A DNA stretch of 64,000 nucleotides from Listeria grandensis FSL F6-0971 (lineage in GTDB: Bacteria > Bacillota > Bacilli > Lactobacillales > Listeriaceae), in NCBI RefSeq assembly GCF_000525835.1, contig NZ_AODD01000022.1:31764-95763 (forward strand). Direction: 5' to 3'. Both the position numbers and the translations under genes were made by a program. The notes beneath the pieces were generated by a model. The model saw only the letters and a list, made by a program, of their open reading frames with translations. It had not been told where the DNA came from and did not search any database. Of this stretch, positions 22,394-30,659 are shown in pieces. How positions within the stretch are numbered: the stretch's first letter is position 1; each line of letters begins with the position of its first letter.

Positions 22394-23680
22394 TTAGCCT
22401 ATTTCCAGTTCCTGCACAAAACCATGTTGCGTTACCTTCGTGTCTAGGGATACATTCGGATATTTCTTTAACGTCTTTTTCAAAGTGGATAGCCCGATTC
22501 CGCGATTTTCACCCTTGGTTGAGAAACCTTCCTCGAAAAACTGATGAACAGGCGGCGAATCCTCCGGTAAACTATTAGCAAAAATGAGTACAATCGCTTC
22601 TTTTTTCTGAATAATTGCAACACGAATCGACGGATCATCAGTACCAATAACAGCCTCGATCGCATTATCCAACAAAATCCCAGTAACACGACACAAGTCA
22701 ATGCTGTCCATATTGATATTATCGATCACCTTATAAACTTCCACTTGCGCATCCACGCCCATTTCCTGAGCACGAATCATCTTAGTTGCAAACAAGCCTT
22801 TCAGTTCAATGACTTCCAGATTCCGAAGTGTCGAAAGTTTGGAAATATTAACCTCCATATCCGAGTTCATCGGAATAACCTTCGTCCGGAAATAAACGCT
22901 GAGCCCATCCATATCTTCATTCGAAATAAAACCATTGATACCAGACAAGATGTTCACGTAATCGTGACGGAAAACCCGCATGTCTTTTTGAAGCGCTTCG
23001 AGTGCACCGACATATTCGCGGAGTTGCTTCATTTGGAGGGCTTGCGCTTCGACTTTCGCTGATTTGACTGCATTTTTCACTACATATGAAAGTATTATAA
23101 TCATAATAATAGTATATGTTAAAAATACTATTGCATTGGTTCTTAAAGTTTCTCCTGAAAATCCTGACATGCTTCCTTGCCAAATGTAAACATAAAATAG
23201 ACACAGCGTTACTGAGCTAATAATAATAATCAGCATCAAATATTTCCCTTGAACAATAACATCATTTCGCAATCTACCTATAATCCTATCGATAGATTTG
23301 AAAAGAATGCAAATATAGAGTAACATTAAAACTTGTTCAATAAAAGAATCTTCCATAACAGGAAAGTTTGTAATCATAGATAGCAAAAGCATTGTTATAT
23401 AAGAAAGTGCGTATGCAACTACAGTACACAAAACAGCACCCACCACACTAATGAGAGATAATTTGATACTTTTCGACTTAGAATACAGTACAAAAAACAA
23501 TACAATTATGATGTACAAAACCGATAGGTAGCTTACATAAAAGAGTAAAGGTATTGCTGTCATCATTAGAAGAAGTGCAGTTATCAATGATAGCTTTAAA
23601 GAAAATTTTACCCTACTAATAATTTGAACACCTAGTAAAAAATAAATTATCTGCATTGCACAACTGAATATTGTAGCCAT
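22394..23680 (-). CDS. agrC: AgrC-type sensor histidine kinase, complete
   Basis: Receptor for the AgrD-derived peptide; 428 residues. Six to seven hydrophobic segments occupy residues 1 to about 205, followed by a coiled region and the dimerisation/phospho-acceptor motif FRHDYVNILSGINGFI (His near 242). The HPK10 ATPase domain follows: N-box LLDNAIEAV and G-box GFSTKGENRGIGLSTL. It thus has both halves that are separated among the neighbouring array proteins and is a useful internal reference. Good ribosome site GAGGGAGGAAAT. Gene order B-D-C-A is as in Listeria and Staphylococcus agr. Confidence 0.93.
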   Translation of the reverse strand: MATIFSCAMQIIYFLLGVQIISRVKFSLKLSLITALLLMMTAIPLLFYVSYLSVLYIIIVLFFVLYSKSKSIKLSLISVVGAVLCTVVAYALSYITMLLLSMITNFPVMEDSFIEQVLMLLYICILFKSIDRIIGRLRNDVIVQGKYLMLIIIISSVTLCLFYVYIWQGSMSGFSGETLRTNAIVFLTYTIIMIIILSYVVKNAVKSAKVEAQALQMKQLREYVGALEALQKDMRVFRHDYVNILSGINGFISNEDMDGLSVYFRTKVIPMNSDMEVNISKLSTLRNLEVIELKGLFATKMIRAQEMGVDAQVEVYKVIDNINMDSIDLCRVTGILLDNAIEAVIGTDDPSIRVAIIQKKEAIVLIFANSLPEDSPPVHQFFEEGFSTKGENRGIGLSTLKKTLKKYPNVSLDTKVTQHGFVQELEIG

Positions 23681-23773
23681 ATTTCCTCCCTCTGCCTTAT
23701 AAAATAAAGTAATTTTAATTAAATTATAGAGGATAATTCAGCATTTTACAAATTTCAAACGTATTTCTCCAAT

Positions 23774-23935
23774 TTATTTTTTCCTTGCTAATAAGCTAGT
23801 TGGGAGTTTAGGTTCATATACAAAGCCAACACAGCATTTATTCACTGACTTACGTGCCAAATTAACTGCAGCTTCTTCAATTACATCACGAAAATTCATT
23901 CTATTTTTATTGTTCTTTTCGTTATACATTTTCAT
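23774..23935 (-). CDS. agrD: AgrD autoinducing peptide precursor
   Basis: A 53-residue peptide with ATG 23935 overlapping the last 14 nt of agrB, as agrD commonly does. Layout: amphipathic N-terminus (MNFRDVIEEAAVNLARKSV), a Cys-containing core NKCCVGFVYEPKLP, and a tail TSLLARKK. L. monocytogenes AgrD has ...ACFMFVYEPK... and makes a cyclic CFMFV thiolactone; by alignment the product here would be a ring of CVGFV, possibly with the preceding Cys or Lys. The adjacent double Cys is unusual. The VYEPK recognition segment is conserved, which supports processing by the neighbouring AgrB. Confidence 0.9.
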   Translation of the reverse strand: MKMYNEKNNKNRMNFRDVIEEAAVNLARKSVNKCCVGFVYEPKLPTSLLARKK

Positions 23936-24524
23936 AGTTATTATATCTCCTCATTAAAAGTTTGTAGGACAGTGGATGAATCATTATTGTTTGGAGCAAA
24001 CAACCAAACAATATTAGTACCTTGTAGGTTTGCATCGGAACAATAAATACTATAGCTATAATAAAAAAAGTGTTAATTATAGATTTTCGTCTCAAAGCGT
24101 GTCTTTTTTGAGCGTTAAAAAGCGGCATATTTTCAGTATCCGAAGGTGAAAATATCGCAATATTCAGTAAAATTAAGGCGCTTATAATCACAATCATCCA
24201 CCCAGACAATTGCACACCCCTCACAAAATACGGTAACACCACAAACATCACAACACTCGTTATTGTGCACCCCAAACTAGTCTTCGCATGCAAACCAAAC
24301 GAATGCCTACGAACAATCAAGTAAGAAAGATGTACAACCAACGTCTGCCAAATCATCCCTAACAAGGCGGCGGCAAGGTATACGGTAATTCCCTTCGTCA
24401 CGTTCACTAAAAATATTTCTACACCATACTTTACAATCGCAAATCTGTCTTCATCGACTTCCCTATCACGGAAAATCGTTCTGGTAATCTTTGCTGCCAT
24501 ATTGGGGACGGTCAAACTAAACAT
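23922..24524 (-). CDS. agrB: AgrB peptide-processing membrane endopeptidase
   Basis: Cysteine protease that cleaves AgrD and helps form the thiolactone. It has 200 residues with about five to six hydrophobic segments. Catalytic His79 and Cys86 lie in RRHSFGLHAKTSLGC, with the same spacing as His77/Cys84 of S. aureus AgrB. AGGGAGG lies 9 nt upstream of ATG 24524. It starts 14 nt after the upstream gene of unknown function and overlaps agrD at its end. Confidence 0.94.
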   Translation of the reverse strand: MFSLTVPNMAAKITRTIFRDREVDEDRFAIVKYGVEIFLVNVTKGITVYLAAALLGMIWQTLVVHLSYLIVRRHSFGLHAKTSLGCTITSVVMFVVLPYFVRGVQLSGWMIVIISALILLNIAIFSPSDTENMPLFNAQKRHALRRKSIINTFFIIAIVFIVPMQTYKVLILFGCLLQTIMIHPLSYKLLMRRYNNYENV

Positions 24525-24538
24525 GCCAATTCGCCTCC

Positions 24539-25120
24539 CTATTCATCGAGTGCTAATTCCCAGACAGAGACCAGCGAAATTTCACTGGCCCTATCCGAAT
24601 TAACGAACTCTTCAATTTCTACCCTATCATTCGGTATTTCATTCTCATTCAATATTTTCTCTATGTTTCGTGTTACCATTCCGTCCTGGGAGAGAAGATT
24701 GCTCTTCCCTCTCAGCAGCGGCTTACTATACAGCGCCTCATCCCGATAAACAATCATGTACAGCTTGTCGCGATTAAGTCCTACTAAAAACCGGTTATCA
24801 CTGATTCCAACGTGCCTCGTGATGCTATCCAAAAAATAGATGTATCCACGATATGTAATCAACATTTTATATTTTGGCTGATGGCTTGATACTGGAAACT
24901 GGTCCAAAAAGTAGTCTTTTCTATTTATATATTCACATCCAAGCTTTGAAAATACTGCTAACATGAGACAATCCCACTTCGAATCCTCACTATTACGGTC
25001 TACTAAATTAATTTTAGCCAAAACGGGGCTAAAAAATTGCAAATCACGCACGATTTCCTTTTGGAAAAATAAGCATGGTTGTGTGCTAGCCATTTTTGCT
25101 TGAACAAACGGTTTCATCAT
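24539..25120 (-). CDS. Unknown protein, first gene of the agr operon
   Basis: A soluble protein of about 193 residues (MMKPFVQAKMASTQPCLFFQ onward) that I do not recognise. No signal peptide, membrane segment or DNA-binding motif is evident. The middle has mixed beta-type sequence (YKMLITYRGYIYFLDSITRHVG, NRDKLYMIVYRDEALYSK) and the end is acidic. AAAGGAG lies upstream of the ATG pair at 25120/25117. It ends 14 nt before agrB and begins downstream of the tandem-repeat promoter, so it is co-expressed with agrBDCA. L. monocytogenes agr operons begin with agrB, so this gene is an addition whose role in signalling can only be guessed. Confidence 0.7.
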   Translation of the reverse strand: MMKPFVQAKMASTQPCLFFQKEIVRDLQFFSPVLAKINLVDRNSEDSKWDCLMLAVFSKLGCEYINRKDYFLDQFPVSSHQPKYKMLITYRGYIYFLDSITRHVGISDNRFLVGLNRDKLYMIVYRDEALYSKPLLRGKSNLLSQDGMVTRNIEKILNENEIPNDRVEIEEFVNSDRASEISLVSVWELALDE

Positions 25121-25197
25121 GTCATGATCTACTCCTTTCAGCGTCGAATAATGGGACTCAATCTGCTCATCTCGGTAAGCCTTATTTCCATAAACTT

Positions 25198-25264
25198 ATT
25201 ATACGACAAGAATTCATCATTTTTTCTATTTGGTCGTGAACGTCGCGATTTCGTTCGTAAACGC
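25198..25264 (-). promoter_or_regulatory. agr operon promoter with tandem LytTR-type operator
   Basis: The plus strand carries GTCGTGAACGT (from 25233) and TTCGTAAACGC (from 25254), starts exactly 21 bp apart. On the minus strand the proximal repeat begins 37 nt before a -10 TATAAT (25198-25203). The same spacing is seen at the promoters at 31680 and 31765. AgrA-type LytTR regulators bind two direct repeats about two helical turns apart, overlapping the -35. The -35 here is poor, as expected of an activated promoter. Confidence 0.7.
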
Positions 25265-25321
25265 AAAAAAGAGGTCTTTTTTAAGTAATTAATATAACTT
25301 TTAATTGATTTACCCCCCAAA

Positions 25322-25361
25322 AAAGGATGAAAAAGAGCTGCAAAACTTCTGTTTCATCCCT
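25322..25361 (-). terminator. Terminator of the split-kinase operon
   Basis: The minus strand reads GGATGAAA, a loop of about 20 nt, TTTCATCC, then a T run. The stop codon of the regulator gene (25354-25356) lies inside the ascending arm. Confidence 0.75.
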
Positions 25362-26094
25362 TTTTTTTTATTTTTTTTAAACCTTTTATTTTTCTTGTGG
25401 ACACCATGCATTTTTCTCCATTAACCATGTGAATGACATTTTTATTCGTATCAACTTCTAAGATGTGATCTTGATTCACCAAGAATGCGCGATGTGTTCG
25501 GTAAAATCGATCGTCTAGCTCGGATTCCATTTCTCTTAATTTTCCATAAAACTCAATTTGGCGGTTTCTACTGTGTAATATTACTTTATGTGCACGCGGA
25601 GAAGTTTCAATGAACAGGACATTTTCTAGCGGCTCGTGGATAATTCGATCATCTATTTTTATCGTTAAGTATTTACCTTTCTTTCCGTGGTTATCAATTC
25701 GTTTGCTAACACTTTCCATACATTCGATGACACGTTTCCGAATATTATCGTAGTCGTCTTTGATGATGTAATCCATAGCTTCGATTTTGTAGGTGAATGT
25801 TAGATAACTCATTTCCGAATGGGAAGTAATAAATACAATAAACCCTCGCGGATCGGTTTTTCTAATTTCCTTTGCTAGTTCAAAACCGTTAATTGTTTGT
25901 GTTTTTAAGGCGACATCAAGGAAATACAGACCTGACTCTTTCTTTTTGTTGATGGCATCCAATAATTTAGATGGTTTTTCTGTTGCGAGTAGAACGCGCA
26001 TATCTCGATGTTCGATGGTGATGTAGTCTTCGATATACGCCACAATTTTATTTCGCTGCATTTCGTCGTCTTCGCATATGTAGATTGGAATCAT
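25354..26094 (-). CDS. Second AgrA-like LytTR response regulator (split-kinase operon)
   Basis: A 246-residue paralogue of agrA. Receiver: acidic residues in CEDDEMQRN, phospho-acceptor Asp in GLYFLDVALK, FITSHSEMSYLTFTYKIEAMDYIIKDD nearly identical to AgrA. LytTR domain: HEPLENVLFIE, ILHSRNRQIEFYGKL, FYRTHRAFLVNQDHI, with a Lys-rich end. The ATG at 26094 overlaps the stop of array sensor 5 (ATGA), so it is the last gene of the seven-gene operon. It is the obvious phosphate receiver for the split kinase. The close LytTR similarity to AgrA suggests both may read the same tandem operators. Confidence 0.9.
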   Translation of the reverse strand: MIPIYICEDDEMQRNKIVAYIEDYITIEHRDMRVLLATEKPSKLLDAINKKKESGLYFLDVALKTQTINGFELAKEIRKTDPRGFIVFITSHSEMSYLTFTYKIEAMDYIIKDDYDNIRKRVIECMESVSKRIDNHGKKGKYLTIKIDDRIIHEPLENVLFIETSPRAHKVILHSRNRQIEFYGKLREMESELDDRFYRTHRAFLVNQDHILEVDTNKNVIHMVNGEKCMVSTRKIKGLKKIKKKG

Positions 26095-27011
26095 TGGGTT
26101 AAGTCCTTTCTATTTGTGTATTCGGAAAGCTGGTTTTTGTTTTTTATTAATACTTGATTTAGTGGCTTAATTGTTTCTTGAAAGTAATTTTTAAGGAGAA
26201 GTTGATCGCCTTTTTCAATGTAACCGTGTAAACTTGCTAAAATATTAATGTAGTCGTGGTTGAAGTCGCTCATCTCATTTGAAAGTTTTTCAAGAGCTAG
26301 TGTGTATTTTGTTAGTTGCTCTTGCTCCATTTTCTGCTTTTCTATGTTGATTCGTGCCTGATTAATCTTTGAAAAAACAAATGTTGTCCCCACAATCATA
26401 GACAGTAGAATCACAAATATAATCCCATTAATAAAACCAACTTCACTTGAAGATTTGTACAATGACTCAATATAGATAAATGAAAACACAATGAACACTG
26501 TAATTACTATAATAGATACAAGTACATATGCATTTTTATTTATTGCTTTCACATATGATGTACTTCGAATTAAGTGACTAACTACCGTCGAAACGATATA
26601 GGTCAATATTGGGAAAATAGCGCAATATACTATATTAGCCAAAATAATATTCGTCAATATATCATAATTCCATAACCATTTTATTAAACTAGATATAACT
26701 CTAAAGATCATATCTACGGGATAATAAGTTATTACGACTAAAAGGAGAAGCGTTAGTAATGGCGCCACAATACAAACAAGCCAGCGTTTCTTTTTCCATC
26801 TCAGTATTAATATGAATAAAACAGCTATAGCAATTGGCACATAATATTGTATATAAGGAAATACTATGTCCCCACACATCCCTAACAGCGCCCCTACTAT
26901 AACAATAAAGCGCGTTGAAAATACTTTATTTGCTAATATGTTCACCGAAATCACAATACAATATATTTGGGTGATAATTATCATTGTTATTATCATATAT
27001 TCTGAATCCAT
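26091..27011 (-). CDS. AgrC-like sensor without ATPase domain (array sensor 5)
   Basis: Starts at MDSEYMIITMIIITQIYCIV (27011) with GGGGGAGAAAAT upstream; the longer frame to 27086 is rejected. About 306 residues: roughly six to seven membrane segments, a cytoplasmic coiled segment, and the phospho-acceptor motif FNHDYINILASLHGYI. It then stops 55 residues after HDY, overlapping the start of the regulator gene. There is no N-box or G-box and no room for one, so it cannot bind ATP alone. Inferred role: peptide-sensing, phosphate-accepting subunit served by the catalytic subunit at 29673-30659 or by AgrC. Confidence 0.85.
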   Translation of the reverse strand: MDSEYMIITMIIITQIYCIVISVNILANKVFSTRFIVIVGALLGMCGDIVFPYIQYYVPIAIAVLFILILRWKKKRWLVCIVAPLLTLLLLVVITYYPVDMIFRVISSLIKWLWNYDILTNIILANIVYCAIFPILTYIVSTVVSHLIRSTSYVKAINKNAYVLVSIIVITVFIVFSFIYIESLYKSSSEVGFINGIIFVILLSMIVGTTFVFSKINQARINIEKQKMEQEQLTKYTLALEKLSNEMSDFNHDYINILASLHGYIEKGDQLLLKNYFQETIKPLNQVLIKNKNQLSEYTNRKDLTQ

Positions 27012-27027
27012 ATTTTCTCCCCCGATG

Positions 27028-27909
27028 CTAACAAATGTTATCCATTTTCGATGATTCGAAATTCTGTAAAGGTTTAATCGTTTCACTAAAATAACGATCT
27101 AATGAATCTATATCACCGTTTGTAATGTATCCTTGAATACTAGCTAAAATATTAATGTAATCATGCTTAAATAGACTCATTTCGCTATATATCTTCTCTA
27201 AGTTATACGTATACTCACGTAACTGCGCCAATTCTTGTTTTTGCTTTATTTGTTCAGCTCGCGCATTTTCAACCTTAGTTATAATCACAAATACAATACC
27301 AATTGCTAAGAGTAGAGCTATAAATATAAAAACATATAGCGCACCAGTTTCAATAGGGATCCCTAAAACATTCTCCAGATGAATGAGAGTATACATAATT
27401 ACAATAGTTAGTAAGAGCAAAGCTACTATCACATACTCACTATTTTTCACTGTATTTTCAAATTTATTTTTACGTAATATCCCGCGAATACCGAGGGCTA
27501 GCACATACGCAATTGTAAGGCATGGTGTTATAATCACTATCATTGCAAACACAGCATCGAATAGGCTAGTACTATAATCTTGACTGTTTAACCCCAGAAC
27601 ATTGAGCGCAAATACTCCAACTACATAATTACCTATAAGAAGTACTATTTGAGCCACTACAACACACATAAAAGAACTAAGCCAACGAATGCCTTTCCAT
27701 CTCAAAAATAATACCAGCACTCCCAATGTGTATATTTGTGAAAAGTACTCTATCATGCTTAAGAGAATAGGACCTCCAAGTGCCATAATAATTGTTATTA
27801 TGACTATATCTTTTTTTGATAAAACTTTCTGAGCTAGAACATTAGTAACGATTACAATACCAAATATTTGGTATGTTCCCGCCGTAAACAGCACTAATAA
27901 TGAATACAT
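27028..27909 (-). CDS. AgrC-like sensor without ATPase domain (array sensor 4)
   Basis: A protein of 293 residues starting MYSLLVLFTAGTYQIFGIVI, with AGGAG 6 nt before ATG 27909. The membrane domain covers about residues 1-205; the motif FKHDYINILASIQGYI follows a coiled segment containing EQIKQKQELAQLREYTYNLEKI. The protein ends about 45 residues after HDY, at SKMDNIC, 16 nt before the next gene. The N-terminal pattern GTYQxFGxVI is shared with sensors 2 and 3, showing local gene duplication with divergence in the membrane (presumed ligand-binding) part. Confidence 0.85.
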   Translation of the reverse strand: MYSLLVLFTAGTYQIFGIVIVTNVLAQKVLSKKDIVIITIIMALGGPILLSMIEYFSQIYTLGVLVLFLRWKGIRWLSSFMCVVVAQIVLLIGNYVVGVFALNVLGLNSQDYSTSLFDAVFAMIVIITPCLTIAYVLALGIRGILRKNKFENTVKNSEYVIVALLLLTIVIMYTLIHLENVLGIPIETGALYVFIFIALLLAIGIVFVIITKVENARAEQIKQKQELAQLREYTYNLEKIYSEMSLFKHDYINILASIQGYITNGDIDSLDRYFSETIKPLQNFESSKMDNIC

Positions 27910-27922
27910 AAAAATCTCCTGT

Positions 27923-28846
27923 CTATTTTGATAGTCGTGTTTTATTAGATTCTATTTCTCTGGTTAGAGGAGTAATTGAGTTTTGAAAATATTCCTCTAG
28001 CTTTCTCTGATTTCCGTTGTTTATATAGCCGTGTAAGCTCGCTAAAATATTAATATAATCATGCTTAAACAGACTCATTTCATCATTCAGCAACTCTAAT
28101 TTCTCCGTGTAATCACGCAACTGCAACAATTCCTGCTTCTGTTTCTTCTGCTTCACCTGTTCCTGCCCAATTTTTACAATAATACTAAACACCATACATA
28201 CCAATAAGAAAAGAATCATAAATAGAGCAGTATTAACTACTATAAAATCACTTGGTAATCCAAACAACCTCTCTAAATATATGAAAAGATAGATAATCAC
28301 AATCGTAATAAGAAGCAAGCAAGCCATAATGTAACCATTTCGATTCATGATATTTTTGAACCCTTCTTTACGAAAGACTAGTCCAATCAGAAGACTCATC
28401 AGATATACTAGTATATTGCATACTGTAACCGATAGGAGCATTGTAACTATTGGCCCTCCAAATCCCGAATCATATGTATTTATATTAATGCCAAAACTAG
28501 TGAGCATAAACCATTCTACCGCATAATTAGCTATAACCATCAACAACTGCGCCGTCACCGGAACAACCAAAGACATCAGCCAACTTACTCTTCTCCATTT
28601 CAAAAATAAAAATAATACTCCCAAAACATAGATTACAGAAAAATACTGCATGGAACTCAAAAGAAAAGCTCCACCGACTGTCATAATGATTGTCACCGTG
28701 AAAATATCTCGTTTAGATAGCACTCGTTGCACTAAGTTATTAGCCCCAATGACCACTCCGAACAATTGGTAAGTCCCCACAATAAAAATTAACAGTAACG
28801 AATACACCTTCTCCCCCCAATCTGATTTACAAGTTTCATCTATCAT
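27923..28846 (-). CDS. AgrC-like sensor without ATPase domain (array sensor 3)
   Basis: The open frame begins at ATG 28846 inside the end of sensor 2 but with no ribosome site. A GTG at 28807, preceded by GGGGGAG, gives a start (VYSLLLIFIVGTYQLFGVVIG) that aligns with sensor 4 and is an alternative. Multi-pass N-terminus, then FKHDYINILASLHGYI; the protein ends 46 residues after HDY at SNKTRLSK. The ATPase domain is absent, as in its neighbours. About 280-307 residues depending on start. Confidence 0.82.
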   Translation of the reverse strand: MIDETCKSDWGEKVYSLLLIFIVGTYQLFGVVIGANNLVQRVLSKRDIFTVTIIMTVGGAFLLSSMQYFSVIYVLGVLFLFLKWRRVSWLMSLVVPVTAQLLMVIANYAVEWFMLTSFGININTYDSGFGGPIVTMLLSVTVCNILVYLMSLLIGLVFRKEGFKNIMNRNGYIMACLLLITIVIIYLFIYLERLFGLPSDFIVVNTALFMILFLLVCMVFSIIVKIGQEQVKQKKQKQELLQLRDYTEKLELLNDEMSLFKHDYINILASLHGYINNGNQRKLEEYFQNSITPLTREIESNKTRLSK

Positions 28847-29660
28847 TTTTTATCAGAATTTTTTTATTTAGTGGCACAATCGTTTTTTTGAAGTACGTTT
28901 CTAACTCTTGCTGATTCCCACTACTAATATAGCCTTGTAAGCTCACTAAAATATTAATATAATCATGCTTAAACAGACTCATTTCAATATATATATGTTC
29001 CAACCGGCTCGTGTAATCTTTTAAATGATTTAGCTCAACTTCACGCTCTTGGTTTTCTATATGACTCTGTATAATTTTTGTGACTACAACAAATACAATA
29101 CCTGTTAATACTGAGAAAGTAGTAAATAATATCGTAAAGATAGTAAGTATATCTGTAGGAAACTCATATAAAGAACCTATATAAATGAAAATATAAATAA
29201 TGACAATCGTCACTACTAAAAGAATTAGTACAAGGTAGTTGCTCTTTAATCTCGTGAAAAATTGGGCAGCGATAAAAATATACAACAGCATAATCGCAGA
29301 CTGAAAGGCGGAATAAACAAATGGCGTATTCATCAATAGATCTTGATATTCTACTTGCAGCATGATTGTAGACCAAATAATAGTATAGTCACTCACAATC
29401 ATAATTAGCAGACTTGTAATAGGAGCAACAATAGCCATAAACCAACTTGCTTTCTTAAATCTAAGAACCGCCACTAGTACACCAATAGCGTAAATTAATG
29501 CAAAGTACTGAACCGTCGCAAGTAGTATCAGTCCACCAATTGCCAATATAGTTCCGACAATAAGAACTTCGATTTTTGATAAAACTTTTTTCAATAGTAT
29601 GTTTGTTCCAATCGCCAAGATAAACATTTGACAGGTTCCAGTAACTATAACTGCTAGCAT
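28836..29660 (-). CDS. AgrC-like sensor without ATPase domain (array sensor 2)
   Basis: A protein of 274 residues, MLAVIVTGTCQMFILAIGTN onward, with a G-rich ribosome site before ATG 29660, 12 nt after the catalytic-subunit gene. Six to seven hydrophobic segments, a coiled linker (EVELNHLKDYTSRLEHIYIEM), then FKHDYINILVSLQGYI with the His near residue 232, only 42 residues from the C-terminus. Paralogue of sensors 1 and 3-5. Confidence 0.85.
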   Translation of the reverse strand: MLAVIVTGTCQMFILAIGTNILLKKVLSKIEVLIVGTILAIGGLILLATVQYFALIYAIGVLVAVLRFKKASWFMAIVAPITSLLIMIVSDYTIIWSTIMLQVEYQDLLMNTPFVYSAFQSAIMLLYIFIAAQFFTRLKSNYLVLILLVVTIVIIYIFIYIGSLYEFPTDILTIFTILFTTFSVLTGIVFVVVTKIIQSHIENQEREVELNHLKDYTSRLEHIYIEMSLFKHDYINILVSLQGYISSGNQQELETYFKKTIVPLNKKILIKNDR

Positions 29661-29672
29661 CCCAATTTCCCC

Positions 29673-30659
29673 CTACTGCCTAATAACCAACCCTTGCATA
29701 AACGCTTCGCCTTCCAGCACTTGCGTATCTAACACAACGGATGGATTTTTATTCAGAATTCCTCGCACGATTGACAGTCCCAAGCCACGATTCTCCCCTT
29801 TTGTCGAGAATCCTTTTTCAAACATTTGATGAATCTCTGGCATGTTTTCCGGCAAGCTATTTTGCACCAACAGTGTCACCGTATTCTCATTCTTTACAAA
29901 AGCCACTTTCATAAACGCGCCTGATTGCCCTTCGCTTGCCTCGATTGCGTTATCGAGCAAGATTCCGACAATCTGACATAACTCCACTTTATACATCGAA
30001 ATCGTCTCAATCGGTTCCACGATTTCCAACTGGGCATCGATTTTCAGCTCCTGTGCACGCATCATTTTAGCCGCTAGTAAGCCTTTTAACTCCAAAACAT
30101 GCATATTCTTAATTTGCGATAACTTGTATTTATTATCCACCATGCTCTTGTTCACCGGCATGATATTCGCGTCGAAATATGCCGCTAATTCCTCCATTTG
30201 ACCATTCGAAATCAGCGTTTCCAAGTTCGCCAACACTTCCACATAGTCCTGCTGGAAATGCACCACATCCGCCTGCAGTTGCTCGACATTCGCCACGTAC
30301 TGCTGCAGTTGCACCATTTGCTCCTCCTGATTCCGCTTTTGTGCCTCTTTCAAATTCGCGCGATACACCTTCACCAGCACCAAGCAAATAATTCCCAAAT
30401 ACACCGCAAAAAGAATCTCCGTCAGATAAAGTATCGTTTTCGGGAACTGATATGTACTAGACATGTAGAGCGTCAACTGCAAAATCACCGCGGTCACGAT
30501 AATAATTCCAATTGCTAAAAATATATAATACCGCTGCGTTTTGGAAATCCTCACCCGTTTTTTCATCAAGAACATCATCCCAATAAATAACACCACACAC
30601 GCCACCGCAATAAGTATGATCCAAATAAAAACACTGTTACTACTAAAAATACTCATCAT
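29673..30659 (-). CDS. AgrC-like kinase with intact ATPase domain but Gln in place of the phospho-acceptor His
   Basis: A 328-residue protein with only about three N-terminal membrane helices (IWIILIAVACVVLFIGMMFL, YYIFLAIGIIIVTAVIL and one more) instead of the six to seven of its neighbours. The dimerisation region reads VVHFQQDYVEVLANLETLI: the HDY of all relatives is QDY (codon CAG), so it cannot accept phosphate in the usual way. The HPK10 ATPase domain is complete, with N-box LLDNAIEASEG and G-box GFSTKGENRGLGLSIV. ATG 30659 overlaps the stop of sensor 1, with GGAGG 9 nt before. It is the only ATPase-bearing protein in the operon and probably phosphorylates the His of the truncated sensors in mixed dimers (inference). 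Confidence 0.88.
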   Translation of the reverse strand: MMSIFSSNSVFIWIILIAVACVVLFIGMMFLMKKRVRISKTQRYYIFLAIGIIIVTAVILQLTLYMSSTYQFPKTILYLTEILFAVYLGIICLVLVKVYRANLKEAQKRNQEEQMVQLQQYVANVEQLQADVVHFQQDYVEVLANLETLISNGQMEELAAYFDANIMPVNKSMVDNKYKLSQIKNMHVLELKGLLAAKMMRAQELKIDAQLEIVEPIETISMYKVELCQIVGILLDNAIEASEGQSGAFMKVAFVKNENTVTLLVQNSLPENMPEIHQMFEKGFSTKGENRGLGLSIVRGILNKNPSVVLDTQVLEGEAFMQGLVIRQ

